Origin: Beijerinckiaceae bacterium
GTDB lineage: Bacteria; Pseudomonadota; Alphaproteobacteria; Rhizobiales; Beijerinckiaceae
NCBI GenBank assembly: GCA_025458025.1
Contig: JALOTF010000001.1
Span: 42,241-106,240, forward strand
Length of the DNA: 64,000 nt
Direction of reading: 5' to 3'
Part shown: positions 53,393 to 61,671 of the stretch, one piece after another
How positions within the stretch are numbered: the stretch's first letter is position 1
Layout of the letters: every line of letters starts with the position of its first letter
The notes under the pieces: model-generated
What the model was told of the DNA's origin: nothing
What the model saw: the letters and a program-made list of their open reading frames with translations, nothing else
Database searches by the model: none
Position numbers and translations under genes: made by a program

Positions 53393-53405
53393 TCGCGATC
53401 AGCCG
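53386..53405. repeat. 20-bp perfect palindrome spanning two convergent stop codons
   Basis: CGGCTGATCGCGATCAGCCG is fully self-complementary and contains both the TGA of dctP (53390-53392) and the stop of the convergent SDR gene (53399-53401). It would form an 8-bp hairpin with a CGCG loop in either transcript, but no U-tract follows. Confidence 0.6.
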
Positions 53406-54235
53406 CGCATGGTTTCGCTCTGCCCGCCATCCACGGGCAGGGCGACTCCGGTGACGAAACGCGCCTCATCCGAGGCGAGAAACAAGGCTGCGGCCGCGAC
53501 ATCATAGGCTGTGCCCATCCGTCCGGTCGGCACCGCGTTGTTGCGCTTGGCAATCACCGTCTCGACATCGCCGAACGCGCCCGCGATCTGCCGATAGATG
53601 AGCGGGGTATCGATGAGGCCGGGCAGCACGGCATTCGCGCGAATGTTCTGCCCCGCATATTGCAGCGCAATCGACTTGGTGGCCTGCACCACAGCGGCCT
53701 TGGCCGCGGAATAGGCAAAATAGGGGTAGCCGGTCCAGCGAATGCCGGCAATCGAGGCAATGTTGACGAAAACGCCGCCGCCTTGTTCCAGAAATCGGGG
53801 AAGCAGCACCTTCGCGCTGCGCCAGACCGGCCCGAGATTGAGATCGAGGCCGCGCTGGAAGCTGTCTTCCGTCAGGTCGGTTGGCCCGCCGGGGACAACC
53901 ACGCCGACATTGTTGTGCACGACATCAATCCGGCCGAACCGGGCGATGGTGGCCTCAACCGCGCTCTCGAGCGAGCCGAGTTGCGTCACATCCGCGGCGA
54001 TGGCCAGCGACGTTCCGCCCTCGCTGCGGATGATCCCGGCGGTTTCCTCGGCAGCCTCAGGCTGGATGTCGATGCAAGCGACCTGTGCCCCCTCACGGGC
54101 ATACAGAACCGCCGCAGCCTTGCCATTGCCCCAGCCGGGACCGGATGAGCCTGCGCCGAGGACAAGAACGACCTTCTCCGCCATGCGCGTGCCGGCGCGG
54201 AAGGGCGGCATGGGATTGGGGGGTGTGTGGAGCAT
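53399..54235 (-). CDS. short-chain dehydrogenase/reductase
   Basis: 278 residues. The cofactor motif is unusual, VLGAGSSGPGWGNGKAAAVL, an expanded form of the TGxxxGxG loop; NNVGVVVPGG and the catalytic Ser (NIASIAG) and Tyr-Lys (YFAYSAAK) follow. VLPGLIDTPLI and VTGVALPVDGGQ complete the fold. It is an NAD(P)-dependent alcohol or ketone oxidoreductase. The gene is divergent from iclR across two IclR-site candidates, so it is likely part of the same regulon. An internal ATG (54184) is an alternative start. Confidence 0.9.
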   Translation of the reverse strand: MLHTPPNPMPPFRAGTRMAEKVVLVLGAGSSGPGWGNGKAAAVLYAREGAQVACIDIQPEAAEETAGIIRSEGGTSLAIAADVTQLGSLESAVEATIARFGRIDVVHNNVGVVVPGGPTDLTEDSFQRGLDLNLGPVWRSAKVLLPRFLEQGGGVFVNIASIAGIRWTGYPYFAYSAAKAAVVQATKSIALQYAGQNIRANAVLPGLIDTPLIYRQIAGAFGDVETVIAKRNNAVPTGRMGTAYDVAAAALFLASDEARFVTGVALPVDGGQSETMRG

Positions 54236-54286
54236 GCCATCTCTCCCTCGGAGGCGACGTGAAGTGGGCCGACAGACTTCTTGGCG

Positions 54287-54307
54287 TATGGTCCATAATA
54301 TGGATCA
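54287..54307. promoter_or_regulatory. IclR-site candidate in the SDR/iclR divergent promoter (copy A)
   Basis: A 21-bp near-perfect palindrome: ATG, then the perfect 13-bp core TCCATAATATGGA, then CAT, with one mismatched pair in between. It lies 52 bp upstream of the SDR start. Confidence 0.68.
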
Positions 54308-54386
54308 TAATTTTTCAAAATCTGATTGTTCCTTTGTAGTTTCTCCAATAATCATCGAAGTCAACGCATTTTCTGCATTCTATTGT

Positions 54387-54399
54387 TCCATGATATGGA
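54387..54399. promoter_or_regulatory. IclR-site candidate just before iclR (copy B)
   Basis: TCCATGATATGGA differs by one base from the core of copy A. It ends 18 bp before the chosen iclR start, a position suited to autoregulation. Confidence 0.65.
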
Positions 54400-54416
54400 C
54401 TGCTGCAACGGGTCCC

Positions 54417-55250
54417 ATGATCGAGCCATCTCCTGTAGAGCGCCTCGGGGCGCAAAGCCCGGTCCGGACCCTGCGCCTGCTCAGGCATCTGGGCGAAGCC
54501 GGCGTGGGTGGCGCTGCGCTAGGTGAACTGGTGCGCGCCTCGGGCCTGTCGAAGCCCACCTGCCGCCGCATGCTCATCGCGCTGATGGATGAGGGGATGG
54601 TGGTGCAGGACCCCGTGACCCGCACCTATTTCCTCGGACGCGAGATCTACCTGCTCGGCATGCTCGCGGCGGAGCGCTACGGCATCCATCGTATGGCGCT
54701 CGATAGCGTCGCGCGGCTGGCACAGGAAACGGGCGATGCCGCCTTCCTGCAGGTGCGCCATGGGCAGGAAGTGGTGTGCCTCACGCGCGAGGATGGGAGC
54801 TACCCTCTTCGCTCGCATGTGCTGAAGGCGGGAGATCGTCACCTGCTTGGCGCGGGGGCCGGGCCGCTCGCTATTCTCGGTGCGGTGCCGGAGGCCGAGG
54901 CCGAGGCGTATCTCACGGCTTATGGTCCCGCGCTCGCAAAGCGCTATCCCATGCTCTCGCCTGTTCTGCCGGCGCTCGTGAAGGAGAGCCGCGCGCGGGG
55001 TTATGCGCTCAATCGTGGTGTGCTCTTCCCCGGCTCCTGGGGCATGGGCATGGCGATCCGCGAGCCATCGGGCCGGGTGATCGCGTGCCTGTCGCTTGCG
55101 GCGGTCGAGAGCCGCATGCAGCCGGATCGCGAGCCCGAACTCGTCGCCCTTCTAAGCCGCGAGGTGCAGCTCGTGGAGCAGCGGCTGGCGGGTGATGCCA
55201 TGCCGCAACCTCCCATCGCCATTGCCTCGCGCAAAAGGACGCAGCCATGA
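54417..55250 (+). CDS. IclR-family transcriptional regulator
   Basis: 277 residues from the ATG at 54417; an in-frame ATG at 54390 lies inside the palindrome, and longer frames are shadows. The HTH region contains VRTLRLLRHLGEAGVGGAAL, then GELVRASGLSKPTCRRMLIA, followed by the linker YFLGREIYLLGMLAAERYG and the effector domain with LLGAGAGPLAILGAVPEAE. It heads an operon: the stop overlaps the thiolase start by 4 bp. The three shared palindromes indicate that it controls the TRAP genes, the SDR gene and itself. Confidence 0.92.
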   Translation: MIEPSPVERLGAQSPVRTLRLLRHLGEAGVGGAALGELVRASGLSKPTCRRMLIALMDEGMVVQDPVTRTYFLGREIYLLGMLAAERYGIHRMALDSVARLAQETGDAAFLQVRHGQEVVCLTREDGSYPLRSHVLKAGDRHLLGAGAGPLAILGAVPEAEAEAYLTAYGPALAKRYPMLSPVLPALVKESRARGYALNRGVLFPGSWGMGMAIREPSGRVIACLSLAAVESRMQPDREPELVALLSREVQLVEQRLAGDAMPQPPIAIASRKRTQP

Positions 55251-56431
55251 CCCAGACCTCACACCGGAGCGCCGCCATCGTCGGCTGGTGCCATTCGCCC
55301 TTCGGCAAGCTCGATATCCCCGATATCGAGGGGCTGATCGGGGCCGTGGCGCAGGGTGCGCTGGATGATGCGGGCGTCAGCGCCGCCGAGATCGATTTCG
55401 TGACCGTGGGCGTGCTGAATTGCGGCTTCTCGAAGCAGGGCTTCGAGGCGGGGCTCGTGAGCGTCGCGATGCCGGAACTCGCCCATACCCCGGCCATGCA
55501 TGTCGAGAATGCCTGCGCGACCGGCTCGGCCGCCATCCATGCCGCCATGGACTTCATCGAGAGCGGGCGTGGCCGGATCGCCCTGGTGATCGGCGCGGAG
55601 AAGATGACCGCCACGCCGACGGCCGAGGTGGGGGATATTCTCCTCGCGGGCAGCTATCGCAAGGAAGAGGACCGGGTCGAGGCGGGGTTCGCCGGCATTT
55701 TCGGGCAGATCGCCAGCAGCTATTTCCAGCGCCATGGCGACCGTTCCGAGGAACTGGCGATGATCGCGGCCAAGAACCATGTTCACGGCCTGGCAAACCC
55801 CTACGCGCATATGCGGAAGGATTTCGGATTCGCCTTCTGCAACACCGTTTCGGAGAAGAACCCGCGTGTGGCCGGCCCGCTGCGCCGCACGGATTGCTCG
55901 CTGGTATCGGATGGCGCTGCCGCCCTTGTTCTGGCTGATGCGGAGGTTGCGGCCACCATGCGCCGCGCGGTCGCCTTCCGGGCGCGCGAGCATGTGAACG
56001 ATTTCATGCCGCTCTCGCGCCGCGACATGATCGCCTTCGAAGGCGCGCGCCGGGCGTGGAGCCAGGCGAAGGAACGGGCGGGCATTACCCTCGACGATCT
56101 CGATCTCGTGGAGACGCATGACTGTTTCACCATGGCCGAGATGATCGAATACGAGGCGATGGGCCTCGCGAAGCCCGGCGAGGGCTGGAAAGTGGTGCGC
56201 GAGGGTGTGACAAGCCGGGGCGGCAGATTGCCGGTGAACCTCTCCGGTGGCCTCAAGTCGCGCGGGCATCCCATTGGCGCCACAGGCGTTTCCCAGCATG
56301 TGATGGCCGCCATGCAGCTGTGCGGCGAGGCCGGCGAGATGCAATTGCCCGGCGCGAACCTCGCCGGCGTATTCAATATGGGCGGCGCAGCCGTCGCCAA
56401 TTATGTGTCTATCCTGGAGCGCCTGAAATGA
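55247..56431 (+). CDS. thiolase-family protein (SCP-x/acetyl-CoA acyltransferase-like)
   Basis: 394 residues. The acylated Cys lies in HVENACATGSAAIHAAMDFI (about residue 90), later EKNPRVAGPLRRTDCSLVSD, and the C-terminal NLSGGLKSRGHPIGATGVSQ carries the catalytic His. These features fit the SCP-x-type thiolases that cleave branched or steroid-like 3-ketoacyl-CoAs. The C-terminal Cys-Gly loop of classical thiolases is replaced by FNMGGAAVANYVSI. It is coupled to iclR and to the acyl-CoA synthetase gene by 4-bp overlaps. Confidence 0.92.
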   Translation: MTQTSHRSAAIVGWCHSPFGKLDIPDIEGLIGAVAQGALDDAGVSAAEIDFVTVGVLNCGFSKQGFEAGLVSVAMPELAHTPAMHVENACATGSAAIHAAMDFIESGRGRIALVIGAEKMTATPTAEVGDILLAGSYRKEEDRVEAGFAGIFGQIASSYFQRHGDRSEELAMIAAKNHVHGLANPYAHMRKDFGFAFCNTVSEKNPRVAGPLRRTDCSLVSDGAAALVLADAEVAATMRRAVAFRAREHVNDFMPLSRRDMIAFEGARRAWSQAKERAGITLDDLDLVETHDCFTMAEMIEYEAMGLAKPGEGWKVVREGVTSRGGRLPVNLSGGLKSRGHPIGATGVSQHVMAAMQLCGEAGEMQLPGANLAGVFNMGGAAVANYVSILERLK

Positions 56432-58056
56432 CCGCTGACGGCCCGAAGGGTGGCGTCGCCCGCTGCTCGAACCGCGTGATGAACCTTGCCCATGTGCTGC
56501 GCCAGAATGCGCGCCGCTTTCCGGATCGGCATGCGCTTGTCTGGGGCGAGAAGAGCTGGACCTGGCGCGAGATGGAGCAGGAGGTGCATGCGCTTGCCGC
56601 CGCCCTGCAGGCGCGCGGCATCGGCAAGGGCGACCGGCTGATCGTGCATTCGAAGAACACGGCGCAGATGTTCTTCTCGCTCTTCGCTGCCTTCAAGCTC
56701 GGCGCGGTCTGGGTGCCCACCAATTTCCGCCTGATGCCCGAAGAGGTGATCTATCTGGCTGATTTTTCCGGCGCGAAGGGGTTCCTCTGCCACGGCGATT
56801 TTCCCGATCATGCCGCGGCCATTGCCGCGCATGTCCCGGGCGTGGAATTCACCTGGCGGCTGGACGAGCAGGCGCGTGACACGCGCTTCGGCGAGGCGGA
56901 TGTTTCTGAGCGGATGGCGGCTTTCCGGGGCCAGACGGTGCCGGATGCGCCCGTGGAGCATGACGATCCCTGCTGGTATTTCTTCACCTCCGGCACCACA
57001 GGCCGCTCGAAAGCGGCGGTGCTGACGCATGGCCAGATGGCCTTCGTGATCACCAATCACCTCTGCGACCTGCTGCCGGGCGCGACTGAAGCGGATTCCT
57101 CGCTCGTCGTGGCGCCGCTCAGCCATGGCGCGGGCGTGCATCAGCTCAACATCGTGGCGCGGGGTGCGACGACGATCCTTCTGCCGACCGAGAAATTCGA
57201 TATCGAGGAGGCCTGGCGGCTCATCGAAAAGCACCGCGTCACCAACATGTTCACGGTGCCGACCATCCTCAAGATGCTGGTGGAGCATCCCGCAGTGGAT
57301 CGGTTCGATCATTCCGCCTTGCGATCGGTGATCTATGCCGGGGCGCCGATGTATCGCGAGGACCAGAAATTCGCGTTGCGGAAGCTTGGCCCGGTCATCA
57401 CGCAGTATTTCGGGCTCGGCGAGGTGACAGGCAACATCACGGTGCTGCCCCCTGCCCTGCATGACCCGGAGGATCGCGCGAACACGAAATTCGGCACCTG
57501 CGGTTTCGAGCGCACGGGCATGCAGGTCTCGATCCAGAATGACCAGGGCGAGGAACTCAAGCCCTTCGAGACGGGCGAAATCTGCGTCATCGGCCCGGCG
57601 GTCTTCGCGGGCTATTACAACAACCCCGAGGCCAATGCGAAGGCCTTCCGCGATGGCTGGTTCCGCACGGGCGACCTTGGCCACATGGATGAGCAGGGCT
57701 TCGTCTACATCACTGGCCGCGCGTCCGACATGTATATCTCGGGCGGCTCGAACATCTATCCGCGCGAGGTGGAGGAGAAGATCCTCACCCATCCCGCGCT
57801 TGTGGAGGTGGCGGTCCTTGGCGTGCCGGACAAGCTCTGGGGCGAGGTGGGCGTCGCTGTCTGCGTGACCCGCGAGCCGGTGGAGGAAGCAGCCCTCGCC
57901 GAATTCCTCGCGGCCAAAATTCCCCGCTACAAAATGCCGAAGCGCTTCTTCTTCTGGGAGGCCTTGCCGAAATCCGGTTACGGCAAGGTGCCGAAGCGCA
58001 TGGTGAAGGATGAACTTGTCGCGCGCAGGCTCATCAACGGCGACGGGCTCGTCTGA
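56428..58056 (+). CDS. AMP-dependent acyl-CoA synthetase
   Basis: 542 residues from the ATG at 56428 (overlaps thiolase stop, ATGA). The adenylate-forming motifs are clear: WYFFTSGTTGRSKAAVLTHG (P-loop), YFGLGEVTGNITVLPPAL, DGWFRTGDLGHMDEQGFVYI and GRASDMYISGGSNIYPREVE, plus the C-terminal catalytic Lys in KSGYGKVPKRMVKDEL. It activates a carboxylic acid with ATP and CoA in the cytoplasm. The cluster suggests the imported TRAP substrate is converted to a CoA ester here and cleaved by the thiolase. Confidence 0.93.
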   Translation: MTADGPKGGVARCSNRVMNLAHVLRQNARRFPDRHALVWGEKSWTWREMEQEVHALAAALQARGIGKGDRLIVHSKNTAQMFFSLFAAFKLGAVWVPTNFRLMPEEVIYLADFSGAKGFLCHGDFPDHAAAIAAHVPGVEFTWRLDEQARDTRFGEADVSERMAAFRGQTVPDAPVEHDDPCWYFFTSGTTGRSKAAVLTHGQMAFVITNHLCDLLPGATEADSSLVVAPLSHGAGVHQLNIVARGATTILLPTEKFDIEEAWRLIEKHRVTNMFTVPTILKMLVEHPAVDRFDHSALRSVIYAGAPMYREDQKFALRKLGPVITQYFGLGEVTGNITVLPPALHDPEDRANTKFGTCGFERTGMQVSIQNDQGEELKPFETGEICVIGPAVFAGYYNNPEANAKAFRDGWFRTGDLGHMDEQGFVYITGRASDMYISGGSNIYPREVEEKILTHPALVEVAVLGVPDKLWGEVGVAVCVTREPVEEAALAEFLAAKIPRYKMPKRFFFWEALPKSGYGKVPKRMVKDELVARRLINGDGLV

Positions 58057-58057
58057 A

Positions 58058-58924
58058 ATGCCGCGTCCCGGTTTCATTGCCCAGCCCGGCCCGGTGCAAT
58101 CGCCCCGCCTTGTTGCCGTGGAGGGCAGGGGGCGCGCCTTCCGGATGCGCCTTCCGGCGGGCCTCACCTTGCTGGAAGCGACCCGACAGGGCTTCGCGGC
58201 GGAGGGTTTCGCGAGCGGCACGCTCAATCTCGGGCCGCTGGCGCTCGAGCCTTTCGCTTATGTGATGCCGGCGCTGAGCCGCGACGGCAAGAACGCCGCC
58301 TTCTATTCGGAAACTTTTCGCCCCTCCGGCATCAGCCGGCTGGAGCAGGGCGCGCTGACCTTCGGGCGGCGCGATGGCGCGCCCTTCTTCCATTGCCATG
58401 CGCTCTGGCGCGAGGCCGATGGGCGGCTGACGGGGGGCCATATCCTGCCGGAGGAAACCACGCTCGCGGAAGACGTGACGGTCGAGGCATTCGGCATCAG
58501 CGGCGCCTGTTTCGAGGGGAACCCCGACCCCGAGACGAATTTCAAGCTGTTCGGCCCGGTGCCAGATGGCCCTGCCTCACCGATGACCGGCAGCCGCGCT
58601 CTCGCGCTGCGCGTGCGGCCCAACCAGTGCTTCCATGCGGCACTGGAGAATTTCTGCCGTGAGCAGGGCCTCGCCCGCGCGGTCATTCATGGCGGGGTGG
58701 GCTCGCTCATCGGCTCGTCCTTCGAGGGCGGGCTCGAGACCGAGCCTTTCGCGACCGAAGTATTCATTACCCGGGGCATCGTCGCGCCCGGCCCGGATGG
58801 CGCACTGATCGCCGAGATCGATGTCGGTCTGGTAGATTACAACGGTGGAATGGCCGAGGGGCGCCTGAAACGAGGCGCAAACCCGGTTCTGATGACCTTT
58901 GAACTGATTGTGGCGGAAGCCTGA
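58058..58924 (+). CDS. tandem PCC/DUF296-domain protein
   Basis: 288 residues from the ATG at 58058, 1 bp after the synthetase stop. Two PCC (DUF296) units are visible. Unit 1, about residues 20-155, contains FFHCHALWREADGRLTGGHI and VTVEAFGISGACF. Unit 2, about residues 185-285, contains LRVRPNQCFHAALENFCREQ, HGGVGSLIGSSFEG and EVFITRGIVAPGPDG. Single PCC domains form trimers and occur in DNA-binding plant AHL proteins or as bacterial stand-alone proteins of unknown activity. His-rich segments could bind metal. No DNA-binding motif is present. Its place in an acyl-CoA operon suggests an enzymatic or chaperone role, unproven. Confidence 0.78.
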   Translation: MPRPGFIAQPGPVQSPRLVAVEGRGRAFRMRLPAGLTLLEATRQGFAAEGFASGTLNLGPLALEPFAYVMPALSRDGKNAAFYSETFRPSGISRLEQGALTFGRRDGAPFFHCHALWREADGRLTGGHILPEETTLAEDVTVEAFGISGACFEGNPDPETNFKLFGPVPDGPASPMTGSRALALRVRPNQCFHAALENFCREQGLARAVIHGGVGSLIGSSFEGGLETEPFATEVFITRGIVAPGPDGALIAEIDVGLVDYNGGMAEGRLKRGANPVLMTFELIVAEA

Positions 58925-58934
58925 GGAGTTGATG

Positions 58935-59717
58935 ATGAGCCAAGATTCCAAAGTCGTTCTGGTGACCGGGGCGGCCCGGGGCATCGGCCTCGCGGCGACC
59001 GAACGCTTCCTGCGCGATGGCTGGTCTGTCGTGATGCTCGACCGGGAAGGTGCGGAACTCGCCGCCGCAGCGCGCGCTATCGGGCAGCCGGAGCGCGTTC
59101 TGCCACTCACCCTTGATGTCTCGAACCCCGATGACGGGGCGCAGGCCGTCGAAGCCGTGCGTGCTCGCTTCGGCCGTCTCGATGCGCTCGTAAACAATGC
59201 GGGGATCGCGCATTTCGGCCCCGCGATGGAAACGCCGCTCGCGATCTGGAACGAGATCATGGCGGTGAATCTCACCGGGCCGTTCATCCTCAGTCAGGCA
59301 TTCTTCCCGCTGCTGCGGGACAGGGGTGGGGCGATCGTGAACATCACCTCGATCTCCGGTTTGCGCGCCTCCACCCTGCGTGTCGCCTATGGCACCTCGA
59401 AAGCGGGGCTCGCGCATCTCACGCGGCAACTCGCGGTGGAACTCGCGAGCTATGGCATCCGCGTGAATGCGGTGGCGCCGGGCCCGGTGGAGACGGCCAT
59501 GGCGAAGAAGGTGCATTCGCCCGAGATCCGCAAGGATTATCACGATGCCATTCCGCTGAACCGCTATGGTTTGCCGGAGGAACTGGCGGATGCCATCTTC
59601 TTCCTCTGCTCGCCGGCCTCGACCTACATCACCGGGCAGGTTCTGGCGGTGGATGGCGGCTTTGATGCGGCGGGTATCGGCCTGCCCACGCTCCGTCGGG
59701 ACATCGGCAACGGCTGA
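58935..59717 (+). CDS. short-chain dehydrogenase/reductase
   Basis: 260 residues from the ATG at 58935 (GAGGAG 6 nt upstream; the adjoining ATG at 58932 is equally in frame). Classical SDR motifs: VTGAARGIGLAATERFLRDG, NNAGIAHFG, the catalytic Ser (NITSISG), Tyr-Lys in VAYGTSKAGLAHL, and AVDGGFDAAG. It is a likely 3-hydroxyacyl or alcohol dehydrogenase completing the pathway with the synthetase and thiolase. It is the last gene of the iclR operon. Confidence 0.92.
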   Translation: MSQDSKVVLVTGAARGIGLAATERFLRDGWSVVMLDREGAELAAAARAIGQPERVLPLTLDVSNPDDGAQAVEAVRARFGRLDALVNNAGIAHFGPAMETPLAIWNEIMAVNLTGPFILSQAFFPLLRDRGGAIVNITSISGLRASTLRVAYGTSKAGLAHLTRQLAVELASYGIRVNAVAPGPVETAMAKKVHSPEIRKDYHDAIPLNRYGLPEELADAIFFLCSPASTYITGQVLAVDGGFDAAGIGLPTLRRDIGNG

Positions 59718-59750
59718 CCCGCAACAGCGGAACCGCTGCCGGTAGAAACG

Positions 59751-59780
59751 AAAAGGCCCTGCCAGTTGCCTGACAGGGCC
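59751..59780 (-). terminator. intrinsic terminator after the Bug-type gene
   Basis: On the minus strand GGCCCTGTCA and TGGCAGGGCC (59771-59780 and 59755-59764; one G-T pair) close a 6-nt loop and are followed by TTTT. It is 28 bp past the stop of the minus-strand gene and may also end transcription of the converging SDR operon. Confidence 0.82.
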
Positions 59781-59807
59781 GGGTGTTTCGGCAAGTTTGA
59801 CCGGATA

Positions 59808-60773
59808 TCAGTCGATGGAAATCTTCGCCTTGGCAGCCACATCCTTCCAGCGCGCGGTCTCGGCGGCGATGTGCTTTGCGAATTCCTCCTGCGTCGAGCC
59901 GATCGCGGTCACGCCGACCTTGCTGAGCTTCTCGACGGTTTCCGGCTCGCGCAGAATGGCCTGAATCTCGCTGGAGAGCTTGTCGACGATGGGCTTCGGC
60001 GTGCCGGCCGGCGCGAAAATGCCGTGCCACGAGGTGGCGGCAAAACCGGGATAGAACTCGCTCATCGCCGGCATATCCTTCGCGAAGGGCAGGCGCTCGG
60101 GCGTCGCGGTGGCCAGCGCCTTAAGCTTGCCATCCTGCACGAAGGGCCAGGCGACGGTGATGTTGTCGAAGGTCATGAGGATCTTGCCGGAGAGCAGGTC
60201 CTGCGTCACCTGCCCGCTCGAACGGTAGGGCACATGCACGATATCCGTGCCCGAGGCGAGCTTGAACAATTCGCCGGCGAGATGGATGGACGTGCCCGCG
60301 CCGGAGGAGGCGAAGGCGTGCTTGCCCGGCTCCTTCTTCAGGAATTCCACGAGTTCCGGCACGGTCTTCGCCGGAAGGCTCGGGTGGACCAGCAGCAGGT
60401 TCGGCACCGACGCGACCAGCGAGATTGGTGCGAAATCCTTCACATGGTCATAGGGCATGCTCTTGTAGACATTTGGATTGATCGAATGGGTCGAGACTGT
60501 GCCCATGGTCAGCGTGTAGCCATCCGGCGTGGCCTTCGCGACCGAGGCGACACCAATATTGCCGCCCGCGCCGGCCTTGTTCTCGATGATGAAGGTGCCC
60601 TTCATCCGCTGTGCCAGCCGCTCCGCGAGGATGCGCCCAAGCAGATCGGTGGTGCCACCTGCCGCGAAGGGCACCACGATGGTCACCGTTTTTGTTGGAT
60701 AATCCTGTGCCGTGGCAGCCAAGGGCACCATAGCTGCGAGGTAGCCCAGCAAAAGGCCTGTGAGCGTCTTCAT
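59808..60773 (-). CDS. tripartite tricarboxylate transporter (Bug/TctC) substrate-binding protein
   Basis: 321 residues with a signal peptide (LLLGYLAAMVPLAATAQDYP). Mature-protein markers: TKTVTIVVPFAAGGTTDLLG, IIENKAGAGGNIGVASVAKA and TPDGYTLTMGTVSTHSINPN. It binds a carboxylate in the periplasm; no TctAB genes are nearby. It is divergent from a GntR regulator and the sugar-acid-type genes that follow, with a perfect palindrome in the shared promoter, so it probably delivers their substrate. Confidence 0.94.
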   Translation of the reverse strand: MKTLTGLLLGYLAAMVPLAATAQDYPTKTVTIVVPFAAGGTTDLLGRILAERLAQRMKGTFIIENKAGAGGNIGVASVAKATPDGYTLTMGTVSTHSINPNVYKSMPYDHVKDFAPISLVASVPNLLLVHPSLPAKTVPELVEFLKKEPGKHAFASSGAGTSIHLAGELFKLASGTDIVHVPYRSSGQVTQDLLSGKILMTFDNITVAWPFVQDGKLKALATATPERLPFAKDMPAMSEFYPGFAATSWHGIFAPAGTPKPIVDKLSSEIQAILREPETVEKLSKVGVTAIGSTQEEFAKHIAAETARWKDVAAKAKISID

Positions 60774-60855
60774 GCATTCCTCCCGATCGTTCTTGTCCCC
60801 GTGGCTTGTCCGGCCCAGGCTTGGAGATCGACTAGCACGAGATTTTCGAAATTGA

Positions 60856-60873
60856 AATCTGAAATTTCAGATT
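60856..60873. promoter_or_regulatory. perfect 18-bp palindrome, probable GntR operator
   Basis: AATCTGAAATTTCAGATT is fully symmetric. It lies 83 bp upstream of the Bug gene and 76 bp upstream of the GntR gene, i.e. at the middle of their divergent promoter. Confidence 0.75.
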
Positions 60874-60948
60874 GCAGATATGGAGAATTCATGGTGAAAC
60901 GAAACCGTCCGCGGTGCATCATCGCCGCAAGCACAAAGGAACAACCCC

Positions 60949-61671
60949 ATGGATGAGCAAAGCCCGGTTTCGGCAGAGCCCGCCATCGGTCCCGTCGATC
61001 CCATCCTACTGCGCAGCCTGCGCGAGCATGTGCACGAGCGGCTGCGCACGATCATCGTCGCGGGTCGCTTCAAGGAAGGCGAGCGCCTGCAGGAGCGCGA
61101 CCTCGCGGAGATGCTCGGCATCAGCGTCACGCCCGTGAAGGATGCCCTGCGCATGCTCGAAGGCGAGGGGTTGGTGCGCATCGAGGCACGGCGCGGCGTG
61201 TTCGTGCTGTTCGGCCCACGTCGGGCCTATGAGATGGCTTTGGCCCGCGCAGCTATCGAAGGGCTCATCGCGGCCATCGCGGCGCGGCGCATCACACCGG
61301 AGCAGAAAGCAGAGATCACCTGCCTTTTGGTCGAGATGGAGCGCGCTACGGCGGATGGCATCCTTGAAGAGATCGTGAGCCTTAATGAGCGCTTCCACAA
61401 CGCGATTGGCGCGGTCGCGCGCTGCGATTACCTCCAGACCCGGCTCGACAGCCAGCGGATGTATGACCATGCGCGGCGCATTGCCGTTCTCGGCGATGCC
61501 GAGGAGCGGCAGGCCGGTTACGACGAGCACAGCGCGATTTTCGAGGCGATTGCCAGCCACCAGCCCGATCTCGCGGAGAGCCGCATGCGCGCACATATCC
61601 TGCGCTCGGCCCGCAACTTCCTCCACCATGTCTTCGGCACCGGCCTGAACGAACAGGATTATCTCTCGTGA
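60949..61671 (+). CDS. GntR-family (FCD type) transcriptional regulator
   Basis: 240 residues. The winged HTH spans about residues 20-85: LREHVHERLRTIIVAGRFKE, GERLQERDLAEMLGISVTPV, KDALRMLEGEGLVRIEARRG. The FCD domain follows with the metal-site pattern SLNERFHNAIGAVA and DEHSAIFEAIASHQPD. It is first in an operon with a DHDPS-family gene (4-bp GTGA overlap) and the IlvD/EDD dehydratase, and is divergent from the Bug gene, so it probably controls both. Confidence 0.92.
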   Translation: MDEQSPVSAEPAIGPVDPILLRSLREHVHERLRTIIVAGRFKEGERLQERDLAEMLGISVTPVKDALRMLEGEGLVRIEARRGVFVLFGPRRAYEMALARAAIEGLIAAIAARRITPEQKAEITCLLVEMERATADGILEEIVSLNERFHNAIGAVARCDYLQTRLDSQRMYDHARRIAVLGDAEERQAGYDEHSAIFEAIASHQPDLAESRMRAHILRSARNFLHHVFGTGLNEQDYLS

